Shown in pieces: positions 46,563 to 56,352 of a DNA stretch of 64,000 nucleotides. The stretch lies in assembly GCA_914767715.1 (NCBI GenBank), contig OU612072.1, forward strand, positions 21,390,001-21,454,000, in the 5' to 3' direction. The stretch comes from Membranipora membranacea (Eukaryota; Bryozoa; Gymnolaemata; Cheilostomatida; Membraniporidae). The notes beneath the pieces are model-generated. The model searched no databases. It worked only from the letters and a program-made list of their open reading frames with translations, and was not told the origin of the DNA. The number at the start of each line of letters is the position of its first letter. Position 1 is the first letter of the stretch. Made by a program: the position numbers and the translations under genes.

Positions 46563-48143
46563 ATGAACAAAGGCAAGAAGAGAAAACTCATTTCCAGTAA
46601 TGATCCTGATGAGGATGATGCTGAGGATAATATCTTCACCTATTCGCTCAACAAGTTGAAGGCATTACAAAAGAAAATCGACTCTACTACCACTGATGAG
46701 TCTATCACCATTAAAGGTAATCCGGGAAACATCCAAATTGTCGTTGACTGCAGCACAGCTGTTTTTGAGCTTGTCAGATCTATATTTCAAACATCAATTC
46801 AGGAGCAATATCTTTATGTAACTAGGAAAATGAATAAAGATAAGGACAAAAACACAACAGCCACCATATTCACCGTTAAAAACAAGAAGAAATCGGATAG
46901 ACGCCTTTATACTGCAAACTTTTACCATACCACCTCTAGAATACTGGTGAATGCTATCAAAGATGTGGATGTGTTTATAAGTCACTACTCTAAGCTGGTA
47001 GGTGAATTACAGCCAGAAACAATTGCCAATTTAAACGAGAAAGTCCGTTCCTCATGCTCAAATGCAATGGAATCGCTGAAAAGTAAACAAACCAATGCCA
47101 ACAGCAGCACAACTCAACAACAAAGCACACAGGGTGCTCTGGGGGGATCTACAGTCTCACTGCCAGAGTCTTCTCAGTGTTCCCTGTCTGAGACAATGGA
47201 GACTTCTGCTCCATTCGTCGACAGCGCTCCCAGTCATTCCAGGGACAGAGATTGTGGGGAGAGTCCCGGATGTGCGTCATGCAGAACTCTACATGGCGTG
47301 CTTTCTATTATGATGGAGAAGATGGACAGCATGCAGGAGAAGATGGACAGCATGCAGGTTAAATTGGATAAAATTACTAGTGCTTTTTCTGAGAGCCCTA
47401 GTACAAAGGAATGTCCATCAAATTCCAAAAATACCGTACAACAAACATATCTTCCAACTCAAACTCTTAACACCACACAACAATGGTCATCAGTTGCAAG
47501 CAGCAGTAGACAACTCCACAGAAATATTCCTTCATCAACAACACATCAAAACACACCAACACCAAGTTCACCGGCAACTACATCCAACACACCAGATCAC
47601 ATGCCATCTATTACAAAAACAGCTCGTCCAAACAACTTCAACCCCAAGCACTGCATCGTAATAAGTATCAACAAGTCATCAAAAACCTACCAAAACTATA
47701 ATCAAGACAACATCAGACGTGAGATTAACCGTGAATTCGGCCCAACAATCATAGAAAACATAACGACCTACAATTTCAAGACAGAATCTCCAAAAATTAT
47801 GCTGCACCTTCGCGATGAAAAGACAGTGACCAAGTTGATAAACACTTGGAATACATTACTATTTGAAAATTCGCAAGTAAGAAAGACAATCAATCCAGAA
47901 TCAGCAAAAGTCAACACTGGTATGCTGAGAGGCATTCCTATCGATGCTGATGATGAACTTGTAATAAAAGAGATATCACAGAATTTCCCCAACTCTTCAG
48001 CTATAAGGATTTACAAAGGGGAAAAGAAAATGCGCATCTTTAAAGTAAAGTTTGACACTCAGGACCAATACAACAAGGTCCTCAGTCAAGGTATGATTTT
48101 AGACTCACTTAAACTTAAATGCCATTTTGAAAAACTTCTATGA
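46563..48143 (+). CDS. LINE B ORF1 protein (coiled coil plus RRM-like C-terminus)
   Basis: 526 residues, uninterrupted. The N-terminal 170 residues are charged. A Ser/Thr/Gln-rich linker follows, with a Cys cluster CGESPGCASC. Next comes a short coiled coil containing the repeated MEKMDSMQ/EKMDSMQ, then a Thr/Pro-rich stretch. The last 170 residues (KHCIVISINKSS...CHFEKLL) have alternating strands and helices like the RNA-recognition folds of LINE ORF1 proteins. Its role is probably RNA binding and chaperoning in the retrotransposition particle. The start is the first ATG after stops. Its stop overlaps the ORF2 start (ATGA at 48140-48143). Confidence 0.8.
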   Translation: MNKGKKRKLISSNDPDEDDAEDNIFTYSLNKLKALQKKIDSTTTDESITIKGNPGNIQIVVDCSTAVFELVRSIFQTSIQEQYLYVTRKMNKDKDKNTTATIFTVKNKKKSDRRLYTANFYHTTSRILVNAIKDVDVFISHYSKLVGELQPETIANLNEKVRSSCSNAMESLKSKQTNANSSTTQQQSTQGALGGSTVSLPESSQCSLSETMETSAPFVDSAPSHSRDRDCGESPGCASCRTLHGVLSIMMEKMDSMQEKMDSMQVKLDKITSAFSESPSTKECPSNSKNTVQQTYLPTQTLNTTQQWSSVASSSRQLHRNIPSSTTHQNTPTPSSPATTSNTPDHMPSITKTARPNNFNPKHCIVISINKSSKTYQNYNQDNIRREINREFGPTIIENITTYNFKTESPKIMLHLRDEKTVTKLINTWNTLLFENSQVRKTINPESAKVNTGMLRGIPIDADDELVIKEISQNFPNSSAIRIYKGEKKMRIFKVKFDTQDQYNKVLSQGMILDSLKLKCHFEKLL

Positions 48144-50884
48144 TGGCAATGAATTTTCATAGCGCATATCTTAATATCCGTGGATTGGCAAGCAAACTGG
48201 AAGAGGTTCGTTTAATTCTTAGTGATCACAAATTTAGTATACTGTGTTTGGCTGAAACATTTTTGAATGAAAATGATGACAGCTGCCTATATGAGGTACC
48301 AGGATATACGATGATAAGAAGGGATAGGCTCTGTAACAATGGTGGGGGATTACTCTGCTATGTCCATGATTCACTGGTCATTGAACATCTGGAAAATTTA
48401 GATCTTTACATGGATGAGAGTATAACAGTCAAGGTGAGACCCAGAAGCCAAAAGAGTTTTTTGGTCACATACTTATATAGACCTCCCCAATCAAAAGCAT
48501 CATGGAACACAGACTTTTCAGAGTTTGTCGAGCGTTGTTATGGTTTGAACGATGAAATTATAATATTTGGTGATTTCAATATTGATTTGCTGAATCCAAC
48601 TTCGAAAAACAGGTGGTTAGGTAATGTTACCTCTCCACTACTGTTGAATCAACTTATATCTGAACCCACTCGCATAACTAATTCATCAAGGACACTAATT
48701 GACCACATCTATTCAAGTAAAAGTGACAATATTGCTAAATCTGGTGTCATCAAATATTCACTGAGTGATCATTTCATGATAGTAGCTTCAAGAGAGATTG
48801 ATAGAAATGTTAAAATATCTAAACAAAGATGTAAGGTAACATTTTTGGATTATTCATTTGCAACACCTGAAAACATTTTTAACACATTCTCAAGGGAAAA
48901 TTTTGGTTACGTACTGTATGAAAGATCAATAGACTCAATGTTTGAGAAGTTCTATAGCCATTTGAATCATCTTATATCAAAACTCGTGTTTGAGAAGACT
49001 CGTTTTGTAAGAACGCATAATCTTCCAAAATGGTTGGATGATGAGGTAAAAATGAACATCAAAATCAGAGATCAACTCAAACAAAACGGTGATTGGGAAG
49101 GATATAAAAAACAGCGAAATTATGTCACTAATATGATCAGACAAAAGAAGAAAAGAGCTCTTTCTAATACTATTAAAGAGTCTAAAGGTAATACAAAACC
49201 TGTTTGGGATGTATTAAAGAATAAAAAGAAGGAGACTTTCCCTGCGACAAATTTGAGTGCAGATCAATTTAACAGCCATTTCACATCCATTGCAAAATCA
49301 ATCACAAAGAACCTTGTTGTAACAGATGAGATGACATTTCCCGTATCCAAACATAATTTGACAGACATACCACAATTCACCCCTTTCACATGTACAAGAA
49401 TATTGTTCCACATTCCTGATAGTAAAAGTACAGGACCTGACAGAATTACAGTGAAGATGTTGAAGCTTGTTTGGCCTTATATTGTGGATATTGTCACCGA
49501 TATGTTTAACAGGGTTTTAAGCAAAGGATAGTTCCCTTCAACATGGAAACTAGCTCGAGTTTCACCAATACATAAATCTGGGGATATAAATAACCCATCA
49601 AATTATAGGCCAATTTCAGTCTTGCCTGTTCTTTCAAAAATATTTGAGAAACACATAAATCACCATCTGCAAGAATATCTCACTAAGAACAAAATCATCC
49701 ATGAGCTTCAATGTGGATTTAGAAAAGGCCATTCTTGTTCAGACAGTTTATTTAAAATTATTTCAGACTCTTTGGTGGAGAAAATTAATGGAAATGTTAT
49801 GACATTACTTTTTCTGGATTTTAAAAAGGCATTTGACTGTGTATCCCATGTTTTACTACACAACAAGTTGAAGGCTTGCGGCATCGGAGGAAATATGTTA
49901 AAACTTCTTGACACCTTTCTGACAGACAGAAGGCAGTTTGTTAAACTCAATAATATTGAATCTTGTAGATTGCCTATCACAATAGGGGTCCCTCAAGGTT
50001 CAATCCTAGCACCAACTTTGTTTCTCATCTTCATAAATGATTTATTAACTTCATCAAAATCAGACTCATCATCATATGCATATGCTGATGATACAGTGTT
50101 CCTGTCATCTAATAAAAACCTTCAGCAACTAAAGGCAAAGGCATCTGAAGATTTAAGTGGCATTCTGGATTGGTGCAATCGTAACCGGATGGTTATAAAT
50201 GTTCAGAAATCTCATTACATGCTACTTAACATCTCAGATCCGCTTTATGACCTGGAACTGTACATAGGGCATGAAAAACTAAACAGACAGAGAACTACAA
50301 GGCTTCTGGGTTTTGTGTTGAATGACTCGCTTTCATGGCAGGATCATCTAGAGTATGTATATAAAAAGGTACAACGGAATGTTTACCTACTTCAAAATTT
50401 GAGATACTTCTTGGATATAGCAAGTGCCCGCACATTTTACTTCCAGTTTATCTTTTGTCACCTTATATATGGTATCCATATCATTGGCAACTTGTCCTGC
50501 AATAATGCCCTCAATAGATTATTTTTGTTGCAAAAACGGGCTTTACGCATTATCGCCAATGTGCATTACATCCCATATTATCTCATTTCAACCGAATCCA
50601 TTACACAATCATTACAACTCCTACCTCTTCCTAAGCTTGTTTGTTATTTCACTTCACTTTTTGCGCATAAGATAAACAATTTTTTAACACCTCCATTTAT
50701 ATATAGAGGATTTAAAAACACTACCAAGTTCAATTTTCGTGATAAACATTTACTTTTATATCATACAGACAATCTAAGATACAAAGTTTCTGCTACATAC
50801 AATTCTTTACCGTTACATTTGAGATCTAAAGAGAAGTTCAGTTCATTCAAAACTTTACTTTTCATCCATATATTATCGACTTGA
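48140..50884 (+). pseudogene. LINE B ORF2 (endonuclease-RT) with one stop codon
   Basis: One frame of 914 codons plus the stop, interrupted only by TAG at 49529-49531 (LSKG*FPSTWK). The endonuclease at about residues 5-230 shows LNIRGLASKL, LAETFLNE, GDFNIDLL and LSDHFM. The RT at about 470-720 shows NYRPISVLPVLSKIFEK, LFLDFKKAFDC, GVPQGSILAPTLF and YADDT. A C-terminal thumb region follows. The start overlaps the ORF1 stop as ATGA, which suggests translation by termination-reinitiation. One point mutation, or suppression of it, separates this copy from an intact reading frame. Confidence 0.9.
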
Positions 50885-51025
50885 CCAACATCATTGATGA
50901 TATTATTTCCCTTCTGTTTCTCTTTTTTGTTATAAAAAAAAATTGTTTTCTGGCACTGAGTGCAAAACATTTCGAATGAGATGACTTTTGATGCCAATAA
51001 AAAGTATATATATATAAAGTAAAAA

Positions 51026-51686
51026 AATAGATATCTAACCAATTTTATTTTTCTCCACCATTAATGTTCATTTTTTACTTTTGATAAACAAAATTGTTGA
51101 TTACACATATATAATCATCATTGAACATTATTTTGCAATGAATAAAACAACTTGGAACATCACTACACTCTTTGCTAATCAAATGACGAATATGAGGATT
51201 TGATAGACTTGTGAGGTAAACAGAGCTTTGAAAGTTGTAGTGCTGAAGCAATGGCTGTTGTCCTACTGTCATTGCTGTGCCGTGCAAATCGTCAAGTCAT
51301 TTAAATTTGGAAATTTTAATGGAGTTCAGCATTGACGAATTGGATTGTCATGATGACGTTATATAAATGGTTTCTCCAAATATCGGGCAAAAACGTGTTT
51401 GTAGTAGAGTTCGACGATGACGGATTGGATTGTTATAAAGACATTATGTAATGCGCAAAATGCGCTCAGGGAATCGCCACGATACTGGGTTTCAATGATA
51501 AAAAATTTTATCGTGAAACTGTTATGAAAACATTTTGTAAAACATCGTTCGAAACTATTATCACGGCAATAAAATTGTGTCTACACATTTTGCTATTTTG
51601 ATGTCGTGGCACGACGTTATCACGAGGACCGCTACTGTTATGATAATGTTATCAGAAGGTTTTCATAACATTTTGTGTTTGCTGGG
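51026..51686 (-). repeat. Repeat with CCCAGCAAAC terminus, 51-kb copy
   Basis: Its right end, read inverted, is CCCAGCAAACACAAAATG, shared with 32036. It shares the CTCGTGATAA word with the 32-kb copy. Within it, two degenerate units share GA(C/T)GGATTGGATTGT. It directly abuts the truncated start of LINE C. Confidence 0.5.
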
Positions 51687-54402
51687 CAAACAGCAGCTCA
51701 AACATATTGATGGCTACGATAACCATTTTTCCAACAGGAAAAATCGAATAGGTTGCGATGTCTGCATTTTATCGTCATCTAGTTTGCACAGCACTGTCTT
51801 ATCAACCTTCACATCTAAAACTGTTTCAGCAGCATGGATTTTAATTCATGTCAAAGCCCATAGTCCTCTCATCATGGTCTCTGGGTATCACCCGCAAAAT
51901 GCTGACCAAACTGCCACCTCAGACTACATTGAATTAACCAAAGCAAGGCTCACGCCAATAAACCCTAATGCTAACTATGTTGTCACAGGAGACTTCAATC
52001 GTTTACCACTAGGCGATATTTGTGATCAATATGGTCTGAGAGACTTAGTAAATTTCCCAACCAGAGAAGAAACCAAACTAGACCTAGTCCTTACCGATGT
52101 ACCGGAATATGACCCTGCTGTCAAACTAGCACCCATCGGCCAAAATGATCATTGTTGCATCTTGGTGAAAGGAAAAGAATGCCACCGTAGCAACTACACC
52201 AAAGTAAAGTGACAACTGATTACTCCTGAACGTAAAAATGCACTGCTTGCAGATTGGTCTTCGACAAAGTGGGATGGAGTTATCAATGCTGTGTCCATAA
52301 ACGACAAAGTTACCAGTCTCAATAAGACTATCCAATCTTTGCTTGATAATAACTATCCAGAACAAGTCATCAGACTGAGATCAGATTGACCACCATGGAT
52401 GACTAACCCAATCCTCAAGTTAAAATGCTGCCCGGGATAATGCTTTCACCAGAGGGTGTTTTTCTTACAAACTCCATCGATCCCTAGTCCAGAAAGCCAT
52501 ACGTTCCAGTAAGAGAAAGCTCATCAATGAAAAGCTGGACAGCGAGCAGAATAGCAAAGCCTGGTGGGATACAGTCAAGCAGATCACAAATAGCAACAAT
52601 ACCAAACCAGTTCCGAGTACACGGTGATAGACGGTGAGCGGCTAAGCAGTCAGCAGCTGAGCAGTAATCTCAATCAGTATTACAAAAGTGTCGGCGATGA
52701 GGCGGTGATATCTGAATCTAACCAATCCAGTAACCCATCCAGTTCTCGAGTTAATCTGCAAACACCAAGCCTTGGTGAGACAAAGAGACACCTGTACAAG
52801 CTAGACACAACCATATCTACCTCCCATGAAGACTTTCCCACCTGGCTATCTAAAGATGGTAGGGAAGATATGTGTATACCCGTACATGATATTATCGATT
52901 GTATGTTTTTAACTGGTGAATATCCTGATTTCTGGAAGCGAGCTCAAATAACACCAATTCCTTAAGTTGCCAACCCTAAATTGTATAGAGATTTTCGCCC
53001 GATTTCTTTATTGCATCATCTAGGTAAATTATGTGAGCAGGTTATTATCGATAAATTAAAACATAGCTTAGAGAGTTTTATAGAATCAGACCAATATGCT
53101 TATCTGCCAAACATAGGCACCACTGATGCCATTTTACAGCTAATTGATGATTGTACTGCAGACTTGGATATAATTGAAAGCTAATTTGTGCAATTAGCTT
53201 GCCTGGATTTTTCTAAAGCATTTGACAAGCTTCAACCAAGTATTTTAGTTGACAAGATACGCTCTTATGGTCTAGAGAACATTGTAGATATTTTAGACAA
53301 CTTTTTAAGAGGTCGAAAGCAATGTGTGAAAGTAAGCAGCCATTTATCTGACTTTTTAGTCATTTCTGTTGGTGCACCACAAGGGACTAAGCTCGGCCCC
53401 CTTTTATGGCTTTTTTTGCGTTAACGATTTGAAAGTGAATGATTTTAATGTAGTTAAATATGCTGACAACACTACTTTTTATAAGGCTTTTGATAAGGCA
53501 GGAGGTTCTGTAGCACCTGCAGTCTTAGCAACCCACCAATGGGCATCTGAGAATGAGATGATTTTAAATACTGATAAGACCATTTTTATGAATGTCTTGA
53601 TCAATTATAGATACCACTATGATGAGGCGATTGTTTTAGATGAGAACGTGAGCATTTTGCCTTCAAGTTCTGTCAAACTTTTAGGCGTTACCATTGACGA
53701 TCATAAATGACTTTTAGTTCACATGTAGATAAGATTGTATCTAGTTGTAATTCCAGGCTTTATCTATAACGGCAACTAAAGATTTTAGGTGTAAACACCG
53801 AAGAGCTCAAAAAGTTTTATACTTCTAATATCAGGTCAATTATCACTTACGCCTCATAATCTTGGTTTTTCCTTTTATCTGAAGGCGATAAGAACAAGCT
53901 CGAAAAGATTCAGAGAACTGCTTCTTGTTTCATTTTGCCGGATCTTAGCTATGATGATAGATTAGCTATTTTAGAGCTCCCTTCTGTATGTCATTTTATA
54001 TTTACTCTTGGCGAACGAAACTTAAACAAAATAGCCTCTGATCCACAGCATCCATTTTTCAGTAGAGTACACTTTAATACATGCAGTAGAATATCCTCTC
54101 GTCGAAACACTAGGCCTGTAGTATGCCGAACACAAAAATGTGCCAAATCTTTTTTCCCATTTCTGATGTCTTATCTGAAAAAGTGATAATTTTGCCTAGT
54201 AGTATTTTTTTATTCTGTACACTGTTAACATTCGTTTTTATCATACAATGATACTGAATGTAAAATAAACTGAAACTGAAACTGAAACTGAAAATGAAAC
54301 TGAAACTGAAACTGAAACTGAAACTGAAACTGAAACTGAAACTGAAACTGAAACTGAAACTGAAACTGAAACTGAAACTGAAACTGAAACTGAAACTGAA
54401 AC
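51687..54402 (+). pseudogene. Decayed LINE (LINE C) with hexanucleotide tail
   Basis: The endonuclease remnant at 51687-52212 lacks its N-terminal part (VTGDFNRLPL and QNDHCC remain). The RT region runs from 52624 to about 54186 with in-frame stops at 52966, 53182 and 53708 and a frameshift near 53420. Recognisable blocks are LYRDFRPISLLH, CLDFSKAFDKL, GAPQGTKLGPLL and a damaged YADNT catalytic box. It ends in about 22 GAAACT units (54269-54402). It is not functional. Confidence 0.85.
54269..54402 (+). repeat. (CTGAAA)n tail of LINE C
   Basis: About 22 copies with a single variant unit (GAAAATGAAACT). Such simple tails are typical of CR1/RTE/L2-type LINEs and mark the 3' end. Confidence 0.95.
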
Positions 54403-54555
54403 GGTCCAACACCTCTATTTATTTCCCAATTGCTTTACATGCAAACTATGTTGACTTGTCACCTCAATAGGCCTGCTTCAGGTTCTTTCAATTCTTTAAT
54501 CAGAGCACTCAAAATGATGGTATACTTCTGCTCTTCCATATTGGTGACTATGGGT
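54403..54555. repeat. Repeat R1, copy attached to element M
   Basis: Starts GGTCCAACACCTC. Nearly identical copies lie at 56199-56352 and, inverted and split, at 25076-25766 plus 28353-28380. It appears to be one end of the M family. Confidence 0.8.
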
Positions 54556-55975
54556 TGAAAATTCGTTGTCAGAATTTTTCAGTGGCCCAATATGTAAGAC
54601 CATTGCATTCATCACACATTTTCGGTCTAATATTCATTAGCCAAACTGTATACATAGATCTTCCTAAAATGATTTTGCAAAAAGAATTTCAAACTTTAAT
54701 TCAATGAATTTCCATTGCAAATACATCTGAAATTATTTACAGGGTTCAATATCACAGATAGAAGTGATTTTGAATTGGCTTCACCCTCATTTGTCATCAG
54801 CATACTAATCATTTTATTTTGGAGGATGGGTGCAACAAGTTGACCTTCACCCAATTACAGGTGTATTACCTAATGGTGACCGGACTGACTGTAACAGGTC
54901 TTCAAAGTTGGTCATATAAGACCTCTGTTGGTGCGCTAGCATGGCGTGAAGTTCGGAGGCGATCCATCCATAGCGTGACTGGCCACGGCCATTTGACCAT
55001 AAGACGGTTGCCCTCAAAACTCACCTTGTCAGGCTTTGCTCCCTTATTGGTCTCTAAAATGGTATCTTGCTCAGGTTGCAGCTTACAGATATACAATGTT
55101 CATGACCATCATCGGCAAAGTCTGCAGCGACGGCTCAGGTTGTCTACAGACATAAGACAGAAGAGATGTTAAGCTAAAGTGTGACGTATACATGGCATTT
55201 GGAAGTAACTTTTCCTTGTCAAGCGGGGAGATAAATTCAAATAACGACCCATTGACTGAACATACAGGTGTTTATTAAGTAATGGGGTGGGGGTTTGACC
55301 TTCAAAAATGCATTCAAGGAGACACTCATTAATTCAACACATTTATATCTAGTTAAAGTCTTTAAAAGAAGAAGAGAGAACAAGTCCGGACTTGCCCGAC
55401 AGGTACAAATTAGTGTGCTGTAAGCACAAGACAAAGTGTTTTATCAGGTTAAGATATAGTATAGTCATATTGATTGAGGATTGGGGTGTAATGTTGGGGT
55501 TTGGGGTTGGCAGCCTAAGGTATGTGAGCCAAATTTTGGGTTTTGGGGTCAGCTTTTTGGGTTGAGGGGTCAGGTTCAGGGTCAATATTTGGGGTTTGCA
55601 GTTCGGAGTTTGGGGTTTGCAGCCAACACTTTGGGGTTCACGGCCCACTTTCTGGGGTTTGGGGGTCATAAACGAGGGTTTGGGGTTTAGGGGTCAGTTT
55701 TTGGGGTTTGGGGGTCAGTTTTTGGGGTTTGAGGGTCAAAATTTGGGGTATGCAGTTCGCACTTTGGGGTTTGTAGCTCACAGTTTGGGGTTTGCAGCAT
55801 GAATGAAGTTTGGAGTTTGCAGCTCGCATTTTGGGGTTTGTAGCTTGAAGTATGTGCTTTGCAGCTGACAGTTTCGGGTTTTTGGGTGCAAACGCGGATT
55901 CAGGGGTCAACAGTTGGGGTTCAACACAACGACATGTTGCTCAACTAGCCCATCGCTCTTTTCCAACACATATCT
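54556..55975 (+). mobile_element. Element M, copy 3, with G-rich minisatellite
   Basis: Order: TCGGTCTAATATTCATTAG block, TATTTGCAATG block (inverse sense), ATGGGTGCAACAAGTTGACC block, minisatellite of about 20-22-bp units TTTGGGGTTTGCAGC (55480-55915), then GTTGCTCAACTAGCCC. The small ORF at 54819-55172 shares DGC(N/K)KLT...QVYYL with 24436-24627 but is not a known family. Confidence 0.75.
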
Positions 55976-56198
55976 TCTTAGTACCGATATGAATAAGTTA
56001 ACCTAGCTCATCTAGTTCATACAGGACAAGCCACCAGCCCACCCCCCCACCCAACCCTACCGGTGCCCACCAATGTCACCAACCCTTAAATGTTCCATAA
56101 CCTACCCAGCCAGGTCACTGATTAATGTTTTTCCTTTGAAGTTGCTATATTTACTGCAATCAGCTGATTGTGCAATTTGTCTGCTAGTGCTACTATTA

Positions 56199-56352
56199 GG
56201 TCCAACACCTCTTTTAATTTCCCCATTGCTTTACATGCAAACTATGTTGACTTGTCACCTCAATAGGCCTGCTTCAGGTTCTTTCAATTCTTTAATCAGA
56301 GCACTCAAAATGATGGTATACTTCTGTTCTTCCATATTGGTGACTATGGGTT
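56199..56352. repeat. Repeat R1 at the pseudogene breakpoint
   Basis: R1 ends exactly where NHL-like sequence begins (ATGGGTT, then TTGTCCGACATAC). The partial gene duplicate was therefore joined to R1 here. 55976-56198 shows nothing recognisable. Confidence 0.8.

Larger units (their letters stand above)
46502..51025 (+). mobile_element. Two-ORF LINE of the CR1/Jockey group (LINE B)
   Basis: ORF1 and ORF2 overlap by ATGA. ORF2 has a single nonsense codon. The 3' end carries AATAAAAAG and a TA-rich tail near 51000-51025. The 5' boundary is uncertain and may include the 425-bp tandem units. This is the best-preserved LINE in the window. Confidence 0.85.

Noticed and set aside
46388-46639. Minus-strand ORFs over the 425-bp duplication and LINE start
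   Set aside because: Frames come from the TTGTTGAA repeats and antisense LINE sequence.
55480-55930. Interstitial telomere
   Set aside because: Units are degenerate 20-22-mers inside a mobile element and do not match the metazoan TTAGGG repeat.
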